Shown piece after piece: positions 6,657 through 12,427 of a DNA stretch of 12,427 nucleotides. Each line of letters begins with the position of its first letter. Positions within the stretch are counted from its first letter, which is position 1. The notes beneath the pieces were generated by a model. It searched no databases. It was not told where the DNA came from and saw only the letters and a program-made list of their open reading frames with translations. A program made the position numbers and the translations under genes. The stretch is from an uncultured Cocleimonas sp. (GTDB taxonomy: Bacteria > Pseudomonadota > Gammaproteobacteria > Thiotrichales > Thiotrichaceae): positions 1-12,427 of the forward strand of contig CALJIH010000274.1 of the NCBI GenBank assembly GCA_937974135.1, written 5' to 3'.

Positions 6657-9119
6657 TTATGTTTTCAACCTCTTTAGAAGGCGACCAAAGAAACCCCTCT
6701 CTTCAGAATTTTTATTTGAATCTTTCTTACCAAAACTGAATGCTGATTTCTTAGCCTTTTTGACGTCAAACTCAATCATTTCCAAAGATAAAGCCGCATT
6801 ATAGAACGCAAACACATATCTTTGCTGAATATTTAACCAATTTGGTATTTCTAACAGATTTCCTGGGTTCTTTGCAAATACCGCAGCTATGTTCATTGCA
6901 TGAGGTATTAACTCTAAACGGGTTAGATTTGGCCATGTTTTAAGACCAATACTTTTGGTCACACTAGTGTTTTCAGGCAGACGACCTCGAGAAGTTAATA
7001 AGCTCGTGGTCCAAATAAATGACTCGAAAGAATGAGCTCTATTTGGATTCTTTTCAATTTTATTACGATACAATCTTTCTTCACTGTAATCTAAATCATG
7101 AATTTTAATTTTTTCAGCATCGATTTCATTGTGACAAATAACTGAATACTCATCACTAGAAAGTGGTGTATTACAGTAAACTTTGCTCTGAGAGTGATCG
7201 ATGACAACAATTAGATCTTGATATTTTAAGCGGAATAATTGTTCTTTGTTTTTCGTAGTTTTAATCTGCTCTAAAATTACGCCTAAAAGGTGATTTTCCG
7301 TTTTAAAAGTGATTTTAGTAGATTCTTTTTGATTTTTAATTGTGTTTTCATTGCCACACAATTGCATCCAGCGTTTTTCAGCTTCTGTTTGTCCGCGCTG
7401 ATTTTCCCCATCGTTTCCTGATGCAAAACCACCAGATACACTGGCGTTAGCTTCTTCACGAACTTCATTGAGTAAAGACTGTAAATCTGTATCAGCTAAA
7501 TCATCGGCATCTTCAGATGCTAATTCTGAACTTTCACTTGTTTGATCTATTTCATCGAACTCAGCATTCTCTAGTTTATCGATAGTTTGATCTATTTCAT
7601 CAAACCCAATATTTTCTAGATTATCACTTGTTTCGAGTACTTCATTATTTTCGCCTGAAACCTCTTGTAAAAGACTATCAAGGTCAGTAGTTAAATCATC
7701 TTCAGCAAATTCTTCAACTGAATCAGTCTCTTCTTCTAATTCAGCTTCATCAAGAAGGCTTAATTCTAAATCACTTGCGGTATTATTCTCAGTGATATCA
7801 TCATGAGTATTTTCAGGTGACTCGAAATCAAAATTGAAGTCGCTATCAACAGTTTCATCTAAGCTTGCTGTTATATCTTCTTCTTGGTGAGTGCTCGAAT
7901 CATTTATATCTAGGTTTAATTCTTCAGTATCTTCTGTGGTTGTTAGTCCAACCGAGTCAGGCAAGCTATCGTTATTTTTATTTTTAACTTCAGCGTAATC
8001 AACTTCTAAAGTATCTGAGAAAACATCTTCTGTTGATGGTTCAAGATCATGATGAAGCGTAAAGTTTTCTTCAACAATCGCTGTTTTTTCATCTTCTGTA
8101 TCAATATTTATGGATTTTTGAAGATCAAAGTTACCTTCTAATTCAGAATCAACGGATTGCAATACATCCACATCTAAGGTGTTTTCTGTAATTTTTTCAT
8201 CGCTTACTTCACTGATATCTTCTAGTTCCTCATCAGTGAGAAGATTATCAAAGATAGACTCTTCTTCAACGTTTTCAATGACTTCTTCAGTGAGCTGTTC
8301 ATCTTCCTGTTCTGACATTAGAGAATCAAGTAATGAATCTACATCATCCTCATCTGTTTCAACTGTAGTTTCCTCTTCTAGTACTTCGTCGAAGATATCT
8401 ATCGAACTTTCAGCAGAGTTGTCTTCAATCTCAGAGTCATTCAGTTCTAAAGTGTCGTCTTTATCATCATCTCCAATTAATGAGGTTGTTGCTAAAGCAC
8501 TTGCAGCAACACCTGCAATTGCAAGCCCTGATTCAACAGCATTGTTTTCTTCAGTGACTTCTAGATTGCTTTCTTTTTCAAGAACCATCTCATCGATTGC
8601 TAATGGCTTTTCTGTCAAAGTCTCATCAAGAGTGTTTAATTCATCGAATAACGATTCATCTTCTTCAGTATGAATATCCGTTAATACTTCAAATTCTTGT
8701 TCTTGCTGTTCTTCTTCAACTATTTTAGCTTTTTCTGCTTCTGCTTCTGCTTCTGCTTCTGCTTCTTTAGCTTTCGTTTCTGCTTTAGAAGCTTCAATAT
8801 GAGCAAGAATTTCTGTTACAGATTCTGCCGCTTTATTTAATTCATCAGCGGATAATGGCTTTGCCAGCCAAATAGTAGTAGGGATGTTTTGTTCTCTAAT
8901 TGAGATAAGAAGAATGGGTAATCTACGTTCAGCAAGAATTTCTGTTACGTGTTCTTTTGCGCCAAATTGATCATAATCAATGATCAAAGCTTCCGCTTCA
9001 GCCTCATTAACAATGCTGTAAAGCCCTTTGCCTGCTCTATCAAAATAGAATTCTAGAATAGCCTTGTTCTGAGGACTAATCTCTAGCATCGCTACTTTTA
9101 TTTTTTTATTATTTGGCAT
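6657..9119 (-). CDS. Large acidic scaffold-like protein with degenerate receiver-like N-terminus
   Basis: Protein of 820 residues with three parts. Residues 6-105 resemble a response-regulator receiver fold: strand KVAMLEIS, ALIIDYD with D48/D50 near the phosphorylation position, PILLIS, and WLAKPLS with a K87-P88 pair; the usual acidic pair after strand 1 is absent, so it may be a pseudo-receiver. Residues about 115-570 are extremely rich in E and D and poor in hydrophobics, probably disordered, with an EA repeat at the start and one hydrophobic island (198-216, SGLAIAGVAASALATTSLI). Residues about 578-785 look folded (EKRWMQLCG; GLKTWPNLTRLELIPHA; WLNIQQRYVFAFYNAALSLEMIE, helical and possibly winged-helix-like). 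The basic tail ends FFGRLLKRLKT. No signal peptide is seen. The ribosome-binding site is weak. It lies 3 bases before the GTPase gene. I do not recognise a named orthologue; a scaffold for the GTPase is inference. Confidence 0.88.
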   Translation of the reverse strand: MPNNKKIKVAMLEISPQNKAILEFYFDRAGKGLYSIVNEAEAEALIIDYDQFGAKEHVTEILAERRLPILLISIREQNIPTTIWLAKPLSADELNKAAESVTEILAHIEASKAETKAKEAEAEAEAEAEKAKIVEEEQQEQEFEVLTDIHTEEDESLFDELNTLDETLTEKPLAIDEMVLEKESNLEVTEENNAVESGLAIAGVAASALATTSLIGDDDKDDTLELNDSEIEDNSAESSIDIFDEVLEEETTVETDEDDVDSLLDSLMSEQEDEQLTEEVIENVEEESIFDNLLTDEELEDISEVSDEKITENTLDVDVLQSVDSELEGNFDLQKSINIDTEDEKTAIVEENFTLHHDLEPSTEDVFSDTLEVDYAEVKNKNNDSLPDSVGLTTTEDTEELNLDINDSSTHQEEDITASLDETVDSDFNFDFESPENTHDDITENNTASDLELSLLDEAELEEETDSVEEFAEDDLTTDLDSLLQEVSGENNEVLETSDNLENIGFDEIDQTIDKLENAEFDEIDQTSESSELASEDADDLADTDLQSLLNEVREEANASVSGGFASGNDGENQRGQTEAEKRWMQLCGNENTIKNQKESTKITFKTENHLLGVILEQIKTTKNKEQLFRLKYQDLIVVIDHSQSKVYCNTPLSSDEYSVICHNEIDAEKIKIHDLDYSEERLYRNKIEKNPNRAHSFESFIWTTSLLTSRGRLPENTSVTKSIGLKTWPNLTRLELIPHAMNIAAVFAKNPGNLLEIPNWLNIQQRYVFAFYNAALSLEMIEFDVKKAKKSAFSFGKKDSNKNSEERGFFGRLLKRLKT
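7541..7619 (-). repeat. In-frame tandem duplication inside the acidic gene
   Basis: Two copies of a 34-base unit (7541-7574 and 7586-7619, period 45 bases) encode near-identical peptides, LENIGFDEIDQT and LENAEFDEIDQT, around residues 501-527. The period of 15 codons keeps the frame, suggesting a recent slippage or unequal-crossover event in the disordered region. Confidence 0.8.
8737..8766 (-). repeat. Hexanucleotide microsatellite (GCTTCT x5) encoding an EA run
   Basis: Five perfect GCTTCT units on the plus strand encode alternating Glu-Ala on the minus strand near residues 118-129 of the acidic protein, right after its receiver-like part. A change in copy number would lengthen or shorten the linker by two residues per unit without a frameshift. 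Confidence 0.85.
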
Positions 9120-9164
9120 AGTTTCAGTGTTATTGTTTTTATTGTTTTAATTATTATTTAATAA

Positions 9165-9842
9165 TTAACTGAATATTTTCTTTTTAAGTCTTCCTAAAAC
9201 ACTCTCAAATTTTGCTGTTTTAGTCTCTTTTTCAGGATGAATCTCTCTACTTTTAACATAATTGTTTAAGTAATCTAATTCTTCCAATAGTGTTTTATTA
9301 TCTGGATCATTCTCTAAAGCTTTCAAAAGAATATCTTGCGCCACGTCTAGTTGACCGTATTCCATACAAGCTCTTGCTTCTTCTAAAGCAGACATTCCAT
9401 CATTTTCATGATCTGCCTTATGTAGAGTAATTAGTTCTTGGTCAGGGCCAAATAAACCATCTGATAACACCGAACCGTTTACCCATTGGTAACCCATACC
9501 ATTTTTGATACCCGTTTTAATCCACATTGCAAAATATAAAACATCTTTTTGACTTAAATGAGGGATTGACGCTTTTAACAAGCGAATTCTTAAGTTTTCG
9601 CCAGCATCTTTTAAAACATAAAAAAGATCATGTAGCGAACCTGGTAACAAAGCGGCATCTTTATGATGCATAGCAAAAAATACGCGATGTGTATGTAGGG
9701 TTAAATCCCCTGGGTTTCTGCGAATGGAATGAGAATAAAAATGCCACGCAGTGTCGGCGTCGATATCTTCATCCGGTAAATTCTCGTCCGGAAAGATAAG
9801 GCTTAAAGTTGGATGAATTGAAATTTCTGCAGCGGAAGACAT
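9165..9842 (-). CDS. TPR-like protein, first gene of the GTPase operon
   Basis: Protein of 225 residues, start ATG at 9842 with AAGGA close upstream. The N-terminal half (about 28-110: DTAWHFYSHSIRRNPGDL, LHTHRVFFAMHHKD, LPGSLHDLFYVLKDAGENL) is helical, and I do not recognise the family. Residues 150-185 (SALEEARACMEYGQLDVAQD, then LLKALENDPDN) form one clear tetratricopeptide-like hairpin reminiscent of FimV-type C-terminal repeats. The tail ends VLGRLKKKIFS, a basic amphipathic stretch like the tail of the next gene product. No signal peptide or membrane span is visible, so it is cytoplasmic. It heads the operon, 45 bases before the acidic scaffold gene. A protein-interaction role is inferred. 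Confidence 0.85.
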   Translation of the reverse strand: MSSAAEISIHPTLSLIFPDENLPDEDIDADTAWHFYSHSIRRNPGDLTLHTHRVFFAMHHKDAALLPGSLHDLFYVLKDAGENLRIRLLKASIPHLSQKDVLYFAMWIKTGIKNGMGYQWVNGSVLSDGLFGPDQELITLHKADHENDGMSALEEARACMEYGQLDVAQDILLKALENDPDNKTLLEELDYLNNYVKSREIHPEKETKTAKFESVLGRLKKKIFS

Positions 9843-10003
9843 AGTAATCCTTTTTTATTCTTCTTTTTTTAATGTCGTAAACTAAGTGTTTGCTAACTCA
9901 ACAATTAATACTAAATTAGCATCCCCGTTTTCTTTTTATGATTTCCGTCAAATATAATGGTTTGTCGCTGAATAGTCGCTGAACACAACAAATATACAAT
10001 TAA

Positions 10004-10906
10004 CTAATTATCAATCGCTTGCATTTGTTTAATTGTTTCACCCAATAATTGAAACTCCTCCTCGCGTGCGCTGCCTTTACGCCATGCAAATCCAATCTCA
10101 CGATAACTCTTTTCATCCAGTGGATAGGTTTTGATATCCGTGTTTTGTAATAACGAAGAGCTTTCTGCCATTTCCGTTAAATAAGTAATCCCAATATCAG
10201 AATCCACCATACTTACCAGCGTTAATAAACTGCTCGCGGCGAAGCGACTAACCGTATCTTGGTTCCTTATTTTACAAGCCGAAAGTGCGTGGTCACGTAA
10301 GCAATGCCCATCTTCTAACAAAAGCACGCTTTCTTTGGGTAGATCGTTTAATGAATAATTATCAGGATCAATCAACTGACTGTTTTTATGACAAGCCAAT
10401 GAGAAACGATCTTTAAACAGTGGCAGCACCTCAACATTACTTAACTTGTAAGGTAGGGCAATCATAATTAAGTCCAGCTCGCCATCTATCAATAAGTCAT
10501 GGCAAGAGCGCGTTGTATCCTCACGCAAATACATTTTTAACTCAGGAAACTTAGAACGTATATTTGGCAACAACTCGGGTAATATAAATGGTGCAATGGT
10601 AGGAATCACCCCAAGGTTCAAACGCCCAGTCAAAGGCTTTTGATTATTTTGTGCAACCTCCGTTAAATATTCGATATCGCGTAAACACAAACGTGCATGA
10701 TTCGCGATCTCTCGACCAGTCCGAGTAATCGTCACGCTTTTATTGGTTCTATCAACTAACTGCGCGCCCAATTGTGATTCTAGTTCTTTTATCGCCACAC
10801 TAAATGCAGACTGCGAAACAAAACATGCTTTCGCCGCATTTCCAAAGTGTTGATGCTTTTCTAAGGCGATGAAATATCTCAGTTGTTTAATCGTAGGTAG
10901 TTTCAT
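10004..10906 (-). CDS. oxyR: LysR-family peroxide sensor OxyR
   Basis: LysR-type regulator of 300 residues that activates antioxidant genes when oxidised by peroxide. The N-terminal helix-turn-helix (about 18-50) reads FGNAAKACFVSQSAFSVAIKELE with ends trimmed, and the C-terminal substrate-binding-like domain covers about 92-295. The redox signature is decisive: EDGHCLRDHALSAC places C202 and C211 nine residues apart, as C199 and C208 in Escherichia coli OxyR. The gene is divergent from prx-grx across 181 bases that hold a palindrome of OxyR-like spacing, so it probably controls both itself and prx-grx. The short gap after its stop (10003 down to 9843) holds the upstream region of the TPR-GTPase operon; I see no clear terminator there, so read-through into that operon cannot be excluded. 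Confidence 0.94.
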   Translation of the reverse strand: MKLPTIKQLRYFIALEKHQHFGNAAKACFVSQSAFSVAIKELESQLGAQLVDRTNKSVTITRTGREIANHARLCLRDIEYLTEVAQNNQKPLTGRLNLGVIPTIAPFILPELLPNIRSKFPELKMYLREDTTRSCHDLLIDGELDLIMIALPYKLSNVEVLPLFKDRFSLACHKNSQLIDPDNYSLNDLPKESVLLLEDGHCLRDHALSACKIRNQDTVSRFAASSLLTLVSMVDSDIGITYLTEMAESSSLLQNTDIKTYPLDEKSYREIGFAWRKGSAREEEFQLLGETIKQMQAIDN

Positions 10907-10918
10907 TATTTAGATCAC

Positions 10919-10933
10919 TATAAGTTACTTATA
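10919..10933. promoter_or_regulatory. Candidate OxyR operator
   Basis: The perfect palindrome TATAAGTTACTTATA starts 12 bases upstream of the oxyR start codon. Its 4-7-4 spacing and central GTTA resemble one half of an OxyR tetramer site (ATAG-N7-CTAT), but the outer bases are only a partial match. A further AT-rich symmetric stretch (CTATTTTATAG) follows at once. Position and divergent gene order support autoregulation; the match itself is weak. Confidence 0.35.
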
Positions 10934-11087
10934 ATCTATTTTATAGGATGTAATGATAAAAATAAACCATTTTACAGATTGATGCACTCTCCGTAATATT
11001 CATCCCAAGAAGCCAACACTGAGTTTTAAAAGGTTCAGCAATGGCAAAATTTTAAATTAACTTTATATTTACAATAGGAAAACAAAG

Positions 11088-11828
11088 ATGTCCCAAGAAT
11101 TATTAAACAAAGAAGGCCAAGCAGTACCGCAAGTTACATTTCACACGCGTCAAGACAATGAGTTTGTTGATGTAACCACTGATGAGCTATTCAAAGGTAA
11201 AACCGTCATCGTTTTTGCACTACCTGGCGCATTCACCCCCACGTGCTCGTCAGCGCATGTGCCACGTTACAATCAACTTATCCCAACGTTCAAAGCAAAC
11301 GGTGTCGATGAGGTAGTCTGTATATCTGTAAACGATGCCTTTGTCATGAACGAATGGCAAGAAGACCAACACGCACACGACATCACGTTTATTCCAGATG
11401 GCAACGGTGACTTCTCAGAAGGCATGGGCATGTTAGTCGATAAATCAGCAATCGGTTTTGGCAAGCGTTCATGGCGCTACTCAATGCTAGTTAAAGACGG
11501 CATCATCGAAAAGCACTTTATCGAAGCAGACGTCGAAGGCGACCCGTTTGATGTATCTGATGCAGACACTATGCTCGAATACCTAACACCAAGCGCAGAC
11601 GCACCCGCCAGCGTAACCGTCATGTCACGCAAAGGTTGTCCTTACTGTGCCAAAGCAAAGAAAATGCTAACGGATGCAGGTTATGACTACGAAGAGCTAG
11701 TGATGGGAACAGATTACACCGATCGTAGTTTGCGTGCGATGGTAGGTTCTACGATGGTGCCGCAGATATTTATTAACGGTGATCATATAGGTGGATCGAC
11801 GCATCTTGAGCAATGGCTCGAAAAATAA
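11088..11828 (+). CDS. Hybrid peroxiredoxin-glutaredoxin (Prx5-Grx fusion)
   Basis: Fusion protein of 246 residues that reduces peroxides using glutathione. Residues 1-165 are a Prx5-type peroxiredoxin with the active-site motif PGAFTPTC (peroxidatic C53). Residues about 174-246 are a glutaredoxin with CPYC (C184, C187), the cis-proline segment STMVPQIFI (221-229) and the glutathione-binding GDHIGGSTHL. The domain order and length match the Haemophilus influenzae hybrid Prx5 enzyme. The ribosome-binding site AGGA lies at 11076-11079, eight bases before ATG. It is divergent from oxyR and upstream of glutathione reductase, which would recycle the glutathione it oxidises: sensor, enzyme and reductant supply in one block. 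The gene looks richer in G+C and in C-ending codons than the AT-rich genes to its left, consistent with high expression. Confidence 0.96.
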   Translation: MSQELLNKEGQAVPQVTFHTRQDNEFVDVTTDELFKGKTVIVFALPGAFTPTCSSAHVPRYNQLIPTFKANGVDEVVCISVNDAFVMNEWQEDQHAHDITFIPDGNGDFSEGMGMLVDKSAIGFGKRSWRYSMLVKDGIIEKHFIEADVEGDPFDVSDADTMLEYLTPSADAPASVTVMSRKGCPYCAKAKKMLTDAGYDYEELVMGTDYTDRSLRAMVGSTMVPQIFINGDHIGGSTHLEQWLEK

Positions 11829-11837
11829 AATTTATTC

Positions 11838-11961
11838 CTGATTAATGCACTTCTTGCTCTCCAGCGTTGTTGCATTCGTACTCAAATGGTCACATATATC
11901 TATATGCTCACATTTTCCGTGCGAATGTGCCTAGCTGGAAAGCAAGAATCACATCAATCAG
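11838..11961. repeat. 124-base imperfect palindrome just after prx-grx
   Basis: Outer arms of 28 bases (11838-11865 and 11934-11961) pair at 23 of 28 positions, including TTCTTGCT with AGCAAGAA and TCCAGC with GCTGGA. The inner part is also imperfectly symmetric about CATATATCTATATG near 11900. It begins 10 bases after the prx-grx stop and could form a large hairpin in RNA or a cruciform in DNA. Its core (11876-11922) is related, inverted, to 12220-12267, so it is a dispersed repeat rather than a simple terminator, though it may end transcription as well. Confidence 0.7.
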
Positions 11962-12089
11962 AAAAAATTTGGTAACTTGATTTGCATACTCTGAGTCATT
12001 TTATTTAACTATTTTTTGAAAACATCTGTTTTAAAAAATCATACGTTAACTCTTCAAACATATTATATTTAGATTAAATAGATTAATAA

Positions 12090-12155
12090 AAAAGACACCC
12101 CCCTACTTTTTGGGGTTTTTAAAGAAGAGCCCCAAAAAGTAGGGGGGTGTCTTTT
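12090..12155. repeat. Perfect 26-base inverted repeat with 14-base loop
   Basis: The arm at 12090-12115 (AAAAGACACCCCCC, then TACTTTTTGGGG) is exactly complementary to 12130-12155, with TTTTTAAAGAAGAG as loop. It is equivalent to two copies of the C-run repeat at 4759-4780 placed head to head, one in each orientation. That is the form of a paired REP (BIME-like) element or small palindromic mobile sequence. Being symmetric and ending in TTTT on the right, it could also act as a terminator. Confidence 0.85.
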
Positions 12156-12219
12156 AAAACAATTAACAATATTAATGCCTCAGGGTGTTTATATTTTTTT
12201 TTCAGGGCAAGGCGCTGGC

Positions 12220-12267
12220 GCACGGAGAATGTGAGCATACAATAAGTATGTGATCATTCGAGTACGA
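12220..12267 (+). repeat. Second copy of the palindrome-core repeat, upstream of gor
   Basis: The segment GCACGGAGAATGTGAGCATA (12220-12239) matches the reverse complement of 11903-11922 at 19 of 20 bases, and the 21 bases at 12247-12267 (TATGTGATCATTCGAGTACG plus A) match the reverse complement of 11876-11896 at 19 of 21. It can itself fold as an imperfect hairpin about AATAA at 12241-12245. It ends about 60 bases before the gor start. Confidence 0.7.
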
Positions 12268-12326
12268 CAAGCAACGCAGGCATGGAAAGAAAGATAAATT
12301 CACTGTGGTATTAAAAAGGAAAAGAT

Positions 12327-12427
12327 ATGAGCAAACATTACGACCTAATCTCACTTGGCGCTGGCAGTGGCGGTCTATCAATCGCAGAGCGTGCGGCATC
12401 TTACGGTGCGAAAGTGGCGGTTATCGA
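12327..12427 (+). CDS. gor: Glutathione-disulfide reductase, N-terminal fragment
   Basis: The first 33 codons are visible, starting at ATG 12327 with AAAAGGA six bases upstream. They read MSKHYDLISLGAGSGGLSIA and continue ERAASYGAKVAVI, the FAD-binding Rossmann motif GxGSGG of pyridine nucleotide-disulfide oxidoreductases in the form typical of glutathione reductase. The enzyme uses NADPH to reduce GSSG, feeding the hybrid peroxiredoxin-glutaredoxin encoded just upstream. The gene runs off the right edge, so the redox-active CxxxxC motif cannot be checked. Related flavoproteins (dihydrolipoamide dehydrogenase, mercuric reductase) share the motif; the SGG sequence and the context favour gor. 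Confidence 0.88.
   Translation, partial: MSKHYDLISLGAGSGGLSIAERAASYGAKVAVI

Larger units (their letters stand above)
11829..12326. other. Repeat-filled spacer between prx-grx and gor
   Basis: I see no gene in these 498 bases. Three structured repeats fill much of the space: a 124-base imperfect palindrome (11838-11961), a perfect 26-base inverted repeat with C-run arms (12090-12155), and an oppositely oriented relative of the palindrome core (12220-12267). The gor ribosome-binding site AAAAGGA ends at 12320. A promoter for gor should lie here, but I cannot identify clear -35/-10 boxes. Confidence 0.6.

Noticed and set aside
8179..8673. A 164-codon serine-rich open frame on the plus strand
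   Set aside because: It is the mirror of the E/D-rich codons of the acidic protein on the minus strand (GAA/GAT read as TTC/ATC and, in this frame, as Ser codons). It has no family signature and no plausible ribosome-binding site.
11838..12267. CRISPR array or insertion sequence between prx-grx and gor
   Set aside because: The repeats are inverted rather than direct and not regularly spaced, and no transposase or cas reading frame is present.
12202..12399. A 65-codon open frame on the minus strand opposite the gor start
   Set aside because: It overlaps the gor start and the palindrome-related repeat, and its peptide has no recognisable features.

Overview
The window reads as AT-rich chromosome from a Gammaproteobacterium. 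OxyR, a hybrid peroxiredoxin-glutaredoxin and glutathione reductase sit side by side, an arrangement typical of that class, and the DMSP-demethylase-like gene points to a marine or marine-related lineage. A Thiotrichales-type bacterium is possible, but that is only a guess from gene content. No rRNA, tRNA, CRISPR array, transposase or phage gene was found.

Region 1 (1-4664, all minus strand) is a probable sulfur/acyl-CoA catabolic operon. In transcription order it holds an Lrp/AsnC regulator, a DmdA-like folate-dependent demethylase of the GcvT fold, an OsmC-family thiol protein, an enoyl-CoA hydratase-superfamily protein that lacks both canonical catalytic glutamates, and an acyl-CoA synthetase that runs off the left edge. 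The working model is demethylation of DMSP or a related methylated compound, CoA activation of the product, and further processing, with Lrp as local regulator. A DmdC-type acyl-CoA dehydrogenase is not in view.

Region 2 (4665-5025) has no gene. It carries a repeat with a run of six C and two tandem hairpins; the first of these (4933-4962) looks like the terminator of region 3.

Region 3 (5026-9842, minus strand) is the most unusual part: a five-gene operon around a small Ras-like GTPase. In order it encodes a TPR-like protein, an 820-residue very acidic protein with a receiver-like N-terminus, the GTPase, a protein with a helix-turn-helix-like N-terminus and a roadblock-like C-terminus, and a free-standing roadblock/LC7 protein. 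The GTPase and roadblock pair resemble the CvnD/CvnB components of actinobacterial conservons. The two large upstream proteins share a short basic amphipathic C-terminal tail. No function is known to me for this exact set; a switch controlling polarity, surface behaviour or envelope events is an inference.

Region 4 (10004-12427) is a peroxide-defence block: oxyR (minus), divergent prx-grx (plus), then the first 33 codons of gor (plus). The roughly 500-base gap between prx-grx and gor is full of repeats: a 124-base imperfect palindrome, a perfect 26-base inverted repeat that shares its core with the region 2 repeat, and a second, oppositely oriented relative of the palindrome.
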